A stretch of 59,490 nucleotides of DNA from Bacteroidales bacterium. Lineage in GTDB: Bacteria; Bacteroidota; Bacteroidia; Bacteroidales; UBA10428. The stretch is from assembly GCA_016935615.1 (NCBI GenBank), contig JAFGQO010000054.1:1-59490 (forward strand), read 5' to 3'. A program made the translations under genes and the position numbers. The first letter of the stretch is position 1. Each line of letters starts with the position of its first letter. The notes beneath the pieces are model-generated. The model had not been told where the DNA came from, ran no database searches, and saw only the letters and a list, made by a program, of their open reading frames with translations. Below are positions 19,801 through 28,966 of the stretch, in pieces.

Positions 19801-22327
19801 CGGCATCAAACTCAGCATGTACTGCAGGAAAAACCACAATGTCACGCTGTGGGAATGAATCGACACAACCAAATTGGTTCATACCCCACAAATTGATATG
19901 AAGAGTATCGGGTCCGGCTGTTATGCTTGTATCACGGTGATACAAATATATTGGATCCTTATTCAGCGCAATATAATTGCTGTCGCCATAGAAATAGTCA
20001 ATATGCCAGTAAAACGTATCAACTCCAATGGAATTCCCCGGATTCAACTCAATATCCAAAGGAGAACAACTGGCACTGGTCTCAATTGCCATTACGGTTC
20101 TTACCCTCGGGTGAACCGTAATGTTTTCAGAAACGGAATCAAAACAACCAAAAGGCGATTCCGTAGTGAGTCGGACAGTATATACATGATCTATCGAATC
20201 AAAATTGTAATATCGGTGTACCGGATCTTCTTCAAACGATTGTGAATAATCGCCAAAATCCCAGTAATAACTCGTACTATCATAATGACCGGTTGTCTGG
20301 TTGGTAAACTGTATATCAAGAGGCGGACAACCCCTGTTTGTATCGACATCAAATCCTGCTGTAATTCTTGGTTTAACGCTTACCGTCTTGGTTTTCTCAC
20401 TTCCACAGCTATAAAAAGAAGCAAAAGCATGAAGTTCAATGGTGTAGTTGACGATCGAATCCGTATTGTTTACCGGGAAGGTCCAGGTGAATGGATTCGA
20501 TATTGTATCCTGATCAATTTCCTGGTAAGGATTCGTAAACACCCATACCATTTTATCACAATCAATCGGCGAGGCCGTGTTAGTAGTATTGGTAATGGTT
20601 ATAGGATTCGGAGAACATACTTCATTGTCACTTAACACAAAGTTCGCATTGGGCCCGAGCACCACCTTGGCAAAGATTGTAATCGTTGTATCGGCAAAAC
20701 ACTCCTGCTCAATATCCACATTAAAAGAATAATCTGCAGTGGTCGGAGGATACAGGTAGGGATCAGCAACATTTGTGTCAGACAGGTAATCGACTATTGA
20801 ATCGGCAAGGGGATCGGTACTGTACCAGTGATAGGATATCCCTCCTCCTGCCACCAGGTGTATAGGATCCAGGTTGCAATAGACTCCTGCGGGAGGAGAC
20901 AGATATCCGCCTATACCTGCTGACGATTCACTGGATGCATAATCGGAAAAATACCCGTATTTGCATCCTGTGCCGGCACCCCCGTTAATTACCCCCAGGT
21001 GAAAACGTGCAACGGAATTGCTGACACGTGCTTCCGCTCCGGGAGGAATATTGGTGGCGAAAAAAGCATTCACAGTGGGATTTTGCCTTAATACAACAAA
21101 AGCCGAATCAGAATCAAGGTAATCAAAATAAGCCTCGGGGACAGGATAGGTCACCGCTCCCACTGTGAGAGTAAAACTGCCGGAACTCTGATTTTTCCTC
21201 GGACTGCCGTCTACCGTGTCATTCCTGACCATAATGTTCAAATAAAAATTATCCAGCCCATTGGGAGTACGGGTGAAAGTAACATCATGCGATCCTGTAC
21301 ACCCCTCAATGGTTGGCAATAACGCTCCTCCCATCTCGCAGCCAAAGCCGGTAATGTGGTTTATATAAACAGGCTTATCACTGGATACATGAGTGTATGT
21401 GTTGACTATGGAATAATGTTCCACATCTCCCGCATTGAGAAAACCCTGTGAAATACCGTCAATGAAAATTTCGGTCGCATTTTCAGTGGCAGTAACAAAT
21501 ATGCGTTCTCCGTAATACAGGTATCCTCTCATCACGATATACTCCCTTCCGACTATTTCTACCGGTACGATCTGATCTCCCATAATATCCCTGCACCCTT
21601 CCGGATGGGCCATGGAATCATCGTAGATGGTAATGGCAATGTCTTTGTCCGATGTAACATGCACTCCGTTAATATGCCGGTTGGCAGCACGGTCAGCCGC
21701 CCTGAAAACGAAGGTTTCCCCTGCATTGAGAACCACAGTGCGTAATGCCGGCACTGGAAAATACAACCAGCCGTCGTTCTGCTGTATATTAACAGTTGTG
21801 TTGTTTTCCGTAGCCACGATCACGAATCCGCTCCAGTCAGTTCCACTATAGTTGCCATTGTTCCAATAATCCTGAGTAGATACCCAGAAATCCCTTCCCA
21901 GGGCATTTTTCCCTTTCAAAGGGAATATATCCCTGTTCCAGTACTGGTCGAGCTCATAATATACAGTGATCTCTCCCGGATCCGATTCGATCTTGAACCC
22001 GTTGATCTGCATTCCGTTTAACAAATCGGATGAAGGATAGTTCTCAATTTCATCAAAAGCAAGAATATTATCCAATCTGAGTGTATAGTGTTCCATTTCC
22101 GCCAGATCGAATTCAATGGGAACAAACGCAGGATCCGCAGGGCGACTGAGGATTACATGCGTTGCATAAGCCGCTGTAAAATGCATATAAATAGGAGCCC
22201 CATTCCAGGGTGAATCACCATGAACGGAAGATACATCCGGCGCAGCAAACCAGAATTCGTTGTCAGTTTGAGCATAGGTGTTAATGGTACAGCTTATAAC
22301 GATCAGGAGTAGACTTAAAAATCGCAT
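16823..22327 (-). CDS. Giant PKD-repeat surface protein with T9SS type B (gliding-motility) C-terminal domain
   Basis: An 1834-aa secreted adhesin-like protein. A signal peptide (1-19) is followed by a domain of about 400 residues resembling the N-terminal IgGFc-binding domain (NEFWFAAPDVS, GREYIVMRGYLYYGERIFV). Then come roughly a dozen PKD-like beta-sandwich repeats of about 80-95 residues, each with a W-D-F-G-D-G-type turn, for example near YYWDFGDYSQ, FEWDFGDGSP and YEWDFGDGGY. The last 90 residues are a type B sorting domain: QFPTAFTVDPAG, YKLEVYNRWGVLIFES, GWNGYLQGQPAKQDVYMW. It is divergent from another giant T9SS cargo gene, and the PorP/SprF gene follows it. A surface adhesin or gliding adhesin is likely. 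Confidence 0.93.
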   Translation of the reverse strand: MRFLSLLLIVISCTINTYAQTDNEFWFAAPDVSSVHGDSPWNGAPIYMHFTAAYATHVILSRPADPAFVPIEFDLAEMEHYTLRLDNILAFDEIENYPSSDLLNGMQINGFKIESDPGEITVYYELDQYWNRDIFPLKGKNALGRDFWVSTQDYWNNGNYSGTDWSGFVIVATENNTTVNIQQNDGWLYFPVPALRTVVLNAGETFVFRAADRAANRHINGVHVTSDKDIAITIYDDSMAHPEGCRDIMGDQIVPVEIVGREYIVMRGYLYYGERIFVTATENATEIFIDGISQGFLNAGDVEHYSIVNTYTHVSSDKPVYINHITGFGCEMGGALLPTIEGCTGSHDVTFTRTPNGLDNFYLNIMVRNDTVDGSPRKNQSSGSFTLTVGAVTYPVPEAYFDYLDSDSAFVVLRQNPTVNAFFATNIPPGAEARVSNSVARFHLGVINGGAGTGCKYGYFSDYASSESSAGIGGYLSPPAGVYCNLDPIHLVAGGGISYHWYSTDPLADSIVDYLSDTNVADPYLYPPTTADYSFNVDIEQECFADTTITIFAKVVLGPNANFVLSDNEVCSPNPITITNTTNTASPIDCDKMVWVFTNPYQEIDQDTISNPFTWTFPVNNTDSIVNYTIELHAFASFYSCGSEKTKTVSVKPRITAGFDVDTNRGCPPLDIQFTNQTTGHYDSTSYYWDFGDYSQSFEEDPVHRYYNFDSIDHVYTVRLTTESPFGCFDSVSENITVHPRVRTVMAIETSASCSPLDIELNPGNSIGVDTFYWHIDYFYGDSNYIALNKDPIYLYHRDTSITAGPDTLHINLWGMNQFGCVDSFPQRDIVVFPAVHAEFDADRIDICDADTILFTNHSVGYKLFYNWDFDDGTILQDTLGSSFLHNFYNRSDADSVYNVHMTATSEYFCDDEYDTLITVHPFIRANFGIDYDNNCTPVLATFSNLSVRAHLFEWDFGDGSPVSNTSDASFTHQYWNENMASDTMYYVRLVTENFEGCTDTLVRTISVYPHVIAAFNLVDPLGCSPLAVTFNNNSSGGSLSYLWNFGNGTTSTNPSPTFIKNYTNLSHYDTTYYISLTASNPYGCDSVMYDSVNVFASIDADFNLPIADSCSPFTIKPENLSSAGANIFEWDFIGSGLGTFTDYEPDVPAFTNFTSDADTIIARLVAYGAGDPQHMACADTHSVEVIVYPLVIADFTPDQSAFCSPDTTFLTNNSVNADNYIWTFSDGSGSSAVNPSHVFENFNNITDVNYTIDLLARSMYNCTDDTSVIITVYAKPDADFYFPTASDCPPFELQMTNISVGSNLSYFWNFAGESTSTLENPSNIFGNDSTVVVSKPITLAVTSDRGCVDSITKLINIYPNVRVAFTCDVTEGCSPLDVQFTGDTVNVSSMLWYINGQTFSPLKDPSHRFVNDTPGDEVYEITFSAISQFNCYDDTTGTITVFPNPTAEFIPNPMIQSYNSDEDQTTVTFNNETFYQSSWSYEWDYGDGVTDNQDAESFNHAYGYMYWGDPENNYYFPVQMIAWNTDNPECRDTIIREIQIRPPLPQVMLEEDISACVPITLDFVATTKYVYPDQYEWDFGDGGYSTDTMPVHTFTEPGVYTVRLEVWGDGGPNYDDRIVFVYPRPTANFTFNDSSVFMASQNQPPDIISFYNQTSGGDYYWWFFTNQDPGASNPSFSIENSQSTEKNPTWFYEEEGVYYVALIAESDLGCYDTVVHSIPIYVHGEGNIQFPTAFTVDPAGARDEWVSDPADLDTRIFRPYAQGVEEYKLEVYNRWGVLIFESNDVNHGWNGYLQGQPAKQDVYMWRAKGRFTNGQPFEVSGDVTLLIVPQIQY

Positions 22328-22508
22328 GATTAGAATGGTTTAGTATATCTGCATAATATACGTTAAAAAACCGGAAAAGGTTCATAAAATAATGAACTGG
22401 AAGCACTTAAATACAAGTCAGACAGGTAAATTTATGTTGAAAAAAATATAACTTAACAATATGCTATACGTAGAAATAATAAATGTAGTTTAACAGAATC
22501 TGATTAAA

Positions 22509-25500
22509 ATGAAAAGATCTTTGCTTTACAGATTGTTGGCAATTCACGTTATGTGTATTTTCTTGATCCCTTTGCTGACAGCACAGACTGATACGTTATA
22601 TTATCTCAATTCCAGTTTTGAAACGCCTGATGACCAGGCAACATGGACAAGTCTGCCGGCTCATCCGACTGTGAAATGGAAGTATGACACAGGTGGTGAT
22701 CAGTATCCATTAAGTGCAAAAAGCGGAATCCTTAATGCATGGCTCTTCTGGCCAGATCCCGGAACAAGTGTTTACAGAACGCTTCAATCACAGGCCATTG
22801 ATCTGTCTGTTGCCGAGAGACCCGAGCTAACTTTCTGGCATGCCCAGGCAAAAAGTTTTCTCGGTCAGGATGAATTAACCATACTGTTTAAAGCAGGTTC
22901 CTCTGCCGACTGGGATACAATAATTGCCTATACCGAACGCTTGGATGACTGGACAGGAGAAATATATAATATTAATGAGATCGATGAGAAATACCTGTGC
23001 GAAGACTTCTACCTGGGATTCCTGGGTATGGCCAACGGTGGACACGGAGTTTGTGTTGACAGTGTGGTAATAAAAGAAAAAGCCATCATTGATAAATTTG
23101 TGAAGAGTATTGCCTATACCGATGTAGAGCATGAAGTAATCGCTTCCAAGACCGAACAACTGCCTTTGATCAGGGTTGAAATTGAGATCATGGGAAACAA
23201 TGGCAGCAGCGACCTGAACAGTGTGTCATTCCAGTTGAATTCCGGAAGTGAAAGTTACTTTAAATCTTCCGGCTTTAAATTGTTTCATACAATAAGCAGT
23301 AGTTACAAGAGTAAAGAAAAGGGTCAATCCACACAAGTCGGTTCTGCCGTATCCATTTCAGGAGGAGAAGTGGAATTTACCGGTCTTTCCCACGAGCTGG
23401 AGCTTGGTAAGAACTACCTGTGGCTCACGGCAGATCTGGCCGATGACATTGAACACAACAGCCAGTTCGGTTTTGGTGTGAATGCCCAATCACTCTCATA
23501 TAACGATACACTACTGCCTGTTTCATCGATCTCAAACGTTGTAACTGCAACTGTAGAAGAAGCTGTTTTTTATGACAATTACTCAACCACCACAGGCTGG
23601 AATATTGAAGGGGATTTTGAAATTGCTGTTCCTGAAGGAAAAGTATACATCAAGTCAAAGGATCCCGGTTTTGCCTATTCCGGGACCAAAGTCCTAGGGA
23701 CAGATCTTACCGACAACGGTGCTTATCCTGATACAATAAACGGTACCAACAGTTACCATGCAATATCACCAATGATCAACCTCAGGTATTATAACAATAT
23801 AAAGATCTATATGAGGAAATGGATTGATTTCAATCCGATTGACCGGGCCTCTATGTCCGTATCCGTTAACGGAGGAAAAACATGGACAACCATCTGGCAA
23901 AGCTATATTGATCATCCTTCGCCTTCTTCGTATTGGGAAGAATTGTTATTCTCCAATGTAGCCAATACATTGTTGTCCAGGAACGACAGCGTTCAATTCC
24001 GTTTCTCGGTATTGGATACCGATGCACAGGTAGGAGACAGCAGGGCAGGATTCAATATTGATAATTTCACCATTCTTGGAAATCACCTGGCTAAAGATCT
24101 GGCCATTACGGAAATACACTCTCCCTTCGATGATTGCATCGGCTTTTACAACGATACGGTTAAAGTAACCATAAGGAATTATGCCGAAGAAGCAACACCG
24201 GCAATGATCCCTGTGTATTTCGGATTGTGGGGGATTGACAGCACTCTGGTATATGATACGATATACTCATCAATAGCCGTTGACGATAGCATTATTTTTA
24301 CATTCAGCGAGCTGGCAAATTTCCCCCAGGGAGATGTTTACGATAAATTTGTAATAGGTGTTGCTCTGGATGGTGACGAAGATTTTTCAAACGATACAAT
24401 GACAAAACCTCTTTTTATTCGTGATACTTATATTCCTCCTTCCACTGAGGATTTTGAATACAAAGGAGGTATATGGCTCCCTTCCGAAGGTTCAACCTGG
24501 CTTTGCAAAGAACCTGAAGGCGGAAGCATTCCTAAACTTCCGGATTCACCGAATTCCTGGATACTTTCCCCGTACGGAAATTATGAGAACGGCGACACCT
24601 CATACCTTGAGAGCAACTGTTATGACCTTTCATTCGTCCGGCGACATATTATTGAACTTGATTACTGGCTTGATTCCGAAGAAGGTAAGGACGGAGCAGC
24701 AGTGGAATATTCCATTGACGACGGCGAGAACTGGAACCTGTTAGATCACACTGCCTTAAGCACCTATTGGGGCTGGTACGACAGTCCGGTTGATGCCCTG
24801 GGGCATAACGGGTGGTCAGGGATTAGTGGTGACTGGCTCACAGTGAAAGAATTATTGCCTGAATCATTTAGCACTGAAGTAAAAGTAAAATTCAGAGTAA
24901 AATGGGCCTCAGACGATGATAACAATGGCCGCGGTCTTGCTTTTGACAATTTCAAATTGTACCCTGCTCCGGTTGATGTCGGAGTATCAAGCATATCCGT
25001 TCCGAAAGATACATGTCAGTATACATATCCTGACGAACTGAGCATTTGGGTGACAAACTTCGGATACAATGATCTGAATACGAACGATACTATTATCCTG
25101 GGTTACGATTTTGAAAGCGAACCTGCAGTAATAGACACCTTCTACCTGGCATCCGATTTAATACCAGGCGATAGTGTATTGCATGTCATGCCGACTTCGT
25201 TCGATGTAAATACCCCGGGGACATATGAAATAAAAGCCTATACTCTCATTGAAGATGATCCGTTCTTTTATGGTACAAATAATGATACACTCATTAAATC
25301 GTTCGAAATATGGCAAAGCCCGGTCACCGGACTTGTCGATACCATTTCTTCAAGAAGACCTGATACCGTGATGATTGAGCCTGTTTTTGACCCGGATTAC
25401 TCTTATTTGTGGGGGGACAACTCAACAACTCCTGTTTATGATGTTGAAGATCCGGGTATGTATTACCTCACGGTCACTGAAATAGTCCATGGATGCGAAA

Positions 25501-27440
25501 CATACGATTCGATATACATTGAGTTACTATTTAACGATGTATCTGTAGACAGCATCATCTGGCCTCAATCTTCCTGCGAATTAACAAATGCCGAGAGTAT
25601 AGAGATACAGGTAAGAAATACAGGAACAGATAGCCTGATCATCGGAGATAAAATTTTACTCTTTTATGAATTTAACAGCAATCCGGTTGTAAAAGATTCA
25701 ATTGTACTTGAATCCAGACTATTATCAGGTGCTGCAAAATGGTTTACTTTTGAGAGCAGAACCGAAGATATGAGTGCAATTGGAGATTACAACCTGAAAA
25801 CATATTGTTTCTTCGGCGGCGATACGATTCCCGAGAATGACACCATAGAAAGAACAATCAGTGTATATGGTTATCCTGATCTTGATCTTGGAAACGATAC
25901 CATTATTGATGGATTGAGTTATTATATTGATGTCGATCCGACTTTTGCTTCTTATTTATGGAATGATGGAAATGAAAATGGATCAAGGCTGATAGATACT
26001 TCAGGAATATACTGGCTTGATGTTGTTGACGTACATGGATGTCCTGCATCCGATACAATTGATATCTGGTTCAGAATTCATGATGTAAGACCTGTTATGC
26101 TGGTAAGTCCTGCAAATGCCTGTAACAGAACCGGCAGCGAACCGGTTGTACTCAGGATACAGAATTACGGAAGCGATACCCTTACTTCATCAAATAATAT
26201 TGCAGTATCATTCAAGTATGAAAGCCAGCCGAGAGTAAATGCAAATGTTACCGTCAGTGAGCTTCTCCCCGGTCAGTATTATGATCATACATTTGTTTCG
26301 GAAAGTGTTGATCTGACTGCACTGGGTGATTATGATTTCAATTTGACCGCTGTCACAGCCGGCGATATGAGAATTGAAAACGACACCCTGGATTGGGTTG
26401 TAAGTACTCTGCAAAATCCTATAATAGATTTAGGTGTTAAAGAAGATTCCGTATACAAAATGGCAGAAATGTTACTTGATGCAGGTTACGGCGAGAATTA
26501 TACATATTTATGGCATGATAACTCAACGGAACAAACCTATACGGTAACTGATGTAACAAATGTTGAAGTGTTTGTTCTGGATACTGTAACAGGTTGCTAT
26601 GGTGGCGATACTGTAACTGTTCATCTGGATATATTAGACTATGTCATTGCATCGATTGATATTGATAACAGTGCATGTTCGGGAGATTATGACAATGTTG
26701 AGGTGCTTATACTGAATAATGGGAACCAACCAAGAACGTATGCATTTATTACGTTGGAATATCGTCGCGGAGGTGACTATTTATTTACTGAAGAATTTGA
26801 AAACATCGGTACATGGATAGATAATACTTCAAAAGTCCATACGACACAACAAACTATTCCTTTGAATGATCTGGGTTCGGAAGATATAAGCATCACCATT
26901 AGTTCAGAAGGTGACCTGAGGCCCGAAAATGATGAGTTCAATCTCCCCATAGTTGTGATTCCAAGTCCGGATGTTGATTTTGGCGGCGAAGCCTTAGAAG
27001 TAGAATTCCCGTATACCCTTGATGCCGGGTCAGGCCATGCATCTTATTTATGGAGTGACGGCTCAACAGAGTCAACCTATACGGCCACTCAGTCGGGAAC
27101 ATACAGTGTGACAGTTACCGGTACAAATGGTTGTCAGACAGTCCGGTCAGTGTATCTTGATACTGACCTTGCAGTTAGTTCTATAGCAGCAGATGAATGG
27201 AATATTCAGTATTATCCGAATCCCGCGAATGAATACATTACTGTTGAAGCTGAGTTTGAACGCCCGGGAGAATACATTCTTGAACTCTTTAATGCGCAAA
27301 ACAGCATATTGATAATGCGTCGTATTGAGAATAAGGAATTTAATGAGGATCTCTATATAGGTGATTTGCCTGCCGGTCTCTATTTCATCCGAATTCGAAA
27401 CCACGAAGCCTATCATATCAGTAAATTGGTAATTCGATAA
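22509..27440 (+). CDS. Giant multi-module secreted protein with T9SS type A sorting domain
   Basis: A 1643-aa secreted protein. A signal peptide (1-25, ending LLTAQ) precedes MAM/laminin-like beta-sandwich domains (SSFETPDDQATW, SFEDNFTI-like segments) and a BNR-like DNFTILGN unit. From about residue 820 to 1555 there are four tandem modules of about 180 residues, each made of a CARDB-like sandwich (GVSSISVPKDTC..., DVSVDSIIWPQSSC...) and a unit containing YLWxDxS followed by a GC motif. The final 80 residues are a type A T9SS domain (QYYPNPANEYITVE, GLYFIRIRN, KLVIR). No enzyme motif is seen. A structural or adhesive surface role is inferred. Confidence 0.9.
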   Translation: MKRSLLYRLLAIHVMCIFLIPLLTAQTDTLYYLNSSFETPDDQATWTSLPAHPTVKWKYDTGGDQYPLSAKSGILNAWLFWPDPGTSVYRTLQSQAIDLSVAERPELTFWHAQAKSFLGQDELTILFKAGSSADWDTIIAYTERLDDWTGEIYNINEIDEKYLCEDFYLGFLGMANGGHGVCVDSVVIKEKAIIDKFVKSIAYTDVEHEVIASKTEQLPLIRVEIEIMGNNGSSDLNSVSFQLNSGSESYFKSSGFKLFHTISSSYKSKEKGQSTQVGSAVSISGGEVEFTGLSHELELGKNYLWLTADLADDIEHNSQFGFGVNAQSLSYNDTLLPVSSISNVVTATVEEAVFYDNYSTTTGWNIEGDFEIAVPEGKVYIKSKDPGFAYSGTKVLGTDLTDNGAYPDTINGTNSYHAISPMINLRYYNNIKIYMRKWIDFNPIDRASMSVSVNGGKTWTTIWQSYIDHPSPSSYWEELLFSNVANTLLSRNDSVQFRFSVLDTDAQVGDSRAGFNIDNFTILGNHLAKDLAITEIHSPFDDCIGFYNDTVKVTIRNYAEEATPAMIPVYFGLWGIDSTLVYDTIYSSIAVDDSIIFTFSELANFPQGDVYDKFVIGVALDGDEDFSNDTMTKPLFIRDTYIPPSTEDFEYKGGIWLPSEGSTWLCKEPEGGSIPKLPDSPNSWILSPYGNYENGDTSYLESNCYDLSFVRRHIIELDYWLDSEEGKDGAAVEYSIDDGENWNLLDHTALSTYWGWYDSPVDALGHNGWSGISGDWLTVKELLPESFSTEVKVKFRVKWASDDDNNGRGLAFDNFKLYPAPVDVGVSSISVPKDTCQYTYPDELSIWVTNFGYNDLNTNDTIILGYDFESEPAVIDTFYLASDLIPGDSVLHVMPTSFDVNTPGTYEIKAYTLIEDDPFFYGTNNDTLIKSFEIWQSPVTGLVDTISSRRPDTVMIEPVFDPDYSYLWGDNSTTPVYDVEDPGMYYLTVTEIVHGCETYDSIYIELLFNDVSVDSIIWPQSSCELTNAESIEIQVRNTGTDSLIIGDKILLFYEFNSNPVVKDSIVLESRLLSGAAKWFTFESRTEDMSAIGDYNLKTYCFFGGDTIPENDTIERTISVYGYPDLDLGNDTIIDGLSYYIDVDPTFASYLWNDGNENGSRLIDTSGIYWLDVVDVHGCPASDTIDIWFRIHDVRPVMLVSPANACNRTGSEPVVLRIQNYGSDTLTSSNNIAVSFKYESQPRVNANVTVSELLPGQYYDHTFVSESVDLTALGDYDFNLTAVTAGDMRIENDTLDWVVSTLQNPIIDLGVKEDSVYKMAEMLLDAGYGENYTYLWHDNSTEQTYTVTDVTNVEVFVLDTVTGCYGGDTVTVHLDILDYVIASIDIDNSACSGDYDNVEVLILNNGNQPRTYAFITLEYRRGGDYLFTEEFENIGTWIDNTSKVHTTQQTIPLNDLGSEDISITISSEGDLRPENDEFNLPIVVIPSPDVDFGGEALEVEFPYTLDAGSGHASYLWSDGSTESTYTATQSGTYSVTVTGTNGCQTVRSVYLDTDLAVSSIAADEWNIQYYPNPANEYITVEAEFERPGEYILELFNAQNSILIMRRIENKEFNEDLYIGDLPAGLYFIRIRNHEAYHISKLVIR

Positions 27441-27462
27441 TCCATTATTATACTACTTTCAT

Positions 27463-27496
27463 AAAAGCCGCAGCATCCAGCTTGCGGCTTTTTTAA
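27463..27496 (+). terminator. Rho-independent terminator of the 1643-aa cargo gene
   Basis: A perfect 10-bp stem (27463-27472 with 27483-27492) closes a 10-nt loop, and the right arm runs straight into a T tract. It lies 22 nt after the stop codon at 27440. Confidence 0.9.
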
Positions 27497-27599
27497 TAGT
27501 ATAAATGATAATTGTCCTGTTTTATAATTTTTTGAATTTATAAATTTCTAATTATCAAATACTTAAACATGATAAAAATCATATTTGAGAACCAATAAA

Positions 27600-28511
27600 A
27601 TGATCAACAAACTGATAGCCTGGATAATTCCTTTTCTTCCTGAAAAATTCATATGGATTTTTTCAAAAAAATACATTGCCGGAAAGAATTTTCATGATGC
27701 GGTAAAAATTGTGAAGCTTTTAAATGCTAAAGGAGTTTTAACAACAATTGATATTTTGGGTGAATCTTTAAGCAATAAACAACAGGCTAAAAAATTTCAG
27801 AAAAAGTACATTCAAACCATTGAAAAATCTTCAGAGAATGATCTTCTCACTACCTTTTCATTAAAACCAACAATGTTTGACTTGCTCAAAGATTTTGAGT
27901 TTTGTTATCAGACTATTCGTGAGATAGTTATTAATGCTGTCAGGCATAATTTCATGATTAGAATTGATATGGAAGACTCTCAATGTACCGATCTTGAACT
28001 TGAGCTCTTTGAGAAGCTTTATCGTGAATTCCCTTTCAATGTTGGTATTGTAATTCAAGCCTATCTGAAAAGATCTCTTTCGGATTTGAAGACCATTCAA
28101 AAATTCAATATACCAAACCACCCGTTAAATATCAGGTTATGCAAAGGTATTTATATTGAATCCCCGGATATAGCCTATAAAAAAAAGAACGAAATAAATA
28201 CCAATTTTTTACGATGTCTTAACTTTATTTTAGCTCAAAATATGTTTCCGGCGATTGCCACTCATGACAAAAAACTGATTCGCAATTGTCTTTCGCTAAT
28301 CTCAAAACACAAAGCCAAAAAAGATCATTATGAGTTTCAAATGTTGTATGGTGTTACCCCAAGATTGCGTGATACAATTGTAAATGAAGGACACACTATG
28401 CGCATTTATGTTCCTTATGGCGAAAAATGGTTTCATTACTGCACCAGAAGATTAAAAGAAAATCCTCACATAGTATGTGATATCATTTTAGGGTTTTTGG
28501 TAAGAAATTAA
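27600..28511 (+). CDS. Proline dehydrogenase family protein
   Basis: FAD-dependent first step of proline catabolism: proline to 1-pyrroline-5-carboxylate, with electrons going to quinone. The 303-aa TIM-barrel protein carries the family segments FSLKPTMF, IRIDMEDSQ, IVIQAYLKRS, IRLCKGIYIE (Arg/Lys), PAIATHDKKL, FQMLYGV and the substrate-binding MRIYVPYGEKWFHYCTRRLKENP region. These are the ProDH fingerprints in order. I start at the ATG (27600); a TTG lies five codons upstream. It is monofunctional, and its partner P5C dehydrogenase is at 11317-12948 on the other strand. Confidence 0.92.
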   Translation: MINKLIAWIIPFLPEKFIWIFSKKYIAGKNFHDAVKIVKLLNAKGVLTTIDILGESLSNKQQAKKFQKKYIQTIEKSSENDLLTTFSLKPTMFDLLKDFEFCYQTIREIVINAVRHNFMIRIDMEDSQCTDLELELFEKLYREFPFNVGIVIQAYLKRSLSDLKTIQKFNIPNHPLNIRLCKGIYIESPDIAYKKKNEINTNFLRCLNFILAQNMFPAIATHDKKLIRNCLSLISKHKAKKDHYEFQMLYGVTPRLRDTIVNEGHTMRIYVPYGEKWFHYCTRRLKENPHIVCDIILGFLVRN

Positions 28512-28524
28512 CAAGCAAAAAAAA

Positions 28525-28956
28525 TTATTTTGTCCTTAACTGTTTTAAAAGATAATCTTTAAACTCAACTTCGGTCACATAGACTTTGAGTACTTTCTCA
28601 TCAGGCAGCACTTTTCGTAATTTTTCACTGTATATAACCAATAGGTCCGTTTCCTGCTTCTCGTAAAAAAGATATTTTTCAAGGGTTTCAGTAATTTCAT
28701 TTTTCGACATGTAATCAGCATTTTGCATATAATATCGAATAAGTGCTCTCTTTTCGGAAGATATTTTGTTCTTCCGATTCTGATAATCATTGTACACAGT
28801 CCAGAAATTATCAGCCTCAGTATTGGAAAGGTTAAGTTTTTTATTAAAAAAATCCACTTTTTGTTTTCTGATATTATCCCTTTCAGATTTTGAGGACTGC
28901 CCAAAAACACAGACAGCAAGCAGAATCAATAAATAAGTAAGTAAAAACTTCTTCAT
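28525..28956 (-). CDS. Secreted Spy-like helical protein in an ECF sigma operon
   Basis: A 143-aa protein with a signal peptide (residues 1-18, ending VFGQ) and a helical body. The segment VDFFNKKLNLSNTEADNFWTVYNDYQNRKN recalls the LxLTxxExxxFWPVY pattern of small Spy/CpxP-like periplasmic proteins seen in Bacteroidota. The rest (to KDYLLKQLRTK) is helical and charged. The ATG at 28956 is chosen because it places the signal peptide first; longer frames upstream lack one. It lies 10 nt after the anti-sigma-like gene and ends 13 nt from the convergent proline dehydrogenase. It probably modulates or is a target of this envelope-stress unit (inference). Confidence 0.75.
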   Translation of the reverse strand: MKKFLLTYLLILLAVCVFGQSSKSERDNIRKQKVDFFNKKLNLSNTEADNFWTVYNDYQNRKNKISSEKRALIRYYMQNADYMSKNEITETLEKYLFYEKQETDLLVIYSEKLRKVLPDEKVLKVYVTEVEFKDYLLKQLRTK

Positions 28957-28966
28957 TATTTTAAGA

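Noticed and set aside
19874-20245. A 123-codon plus-strand frame inside the PKD-repeat gene
   Set aside because: Antisense to a continuous 1834-codon frame with clear PKD motifs; its composition is non-protein-like.
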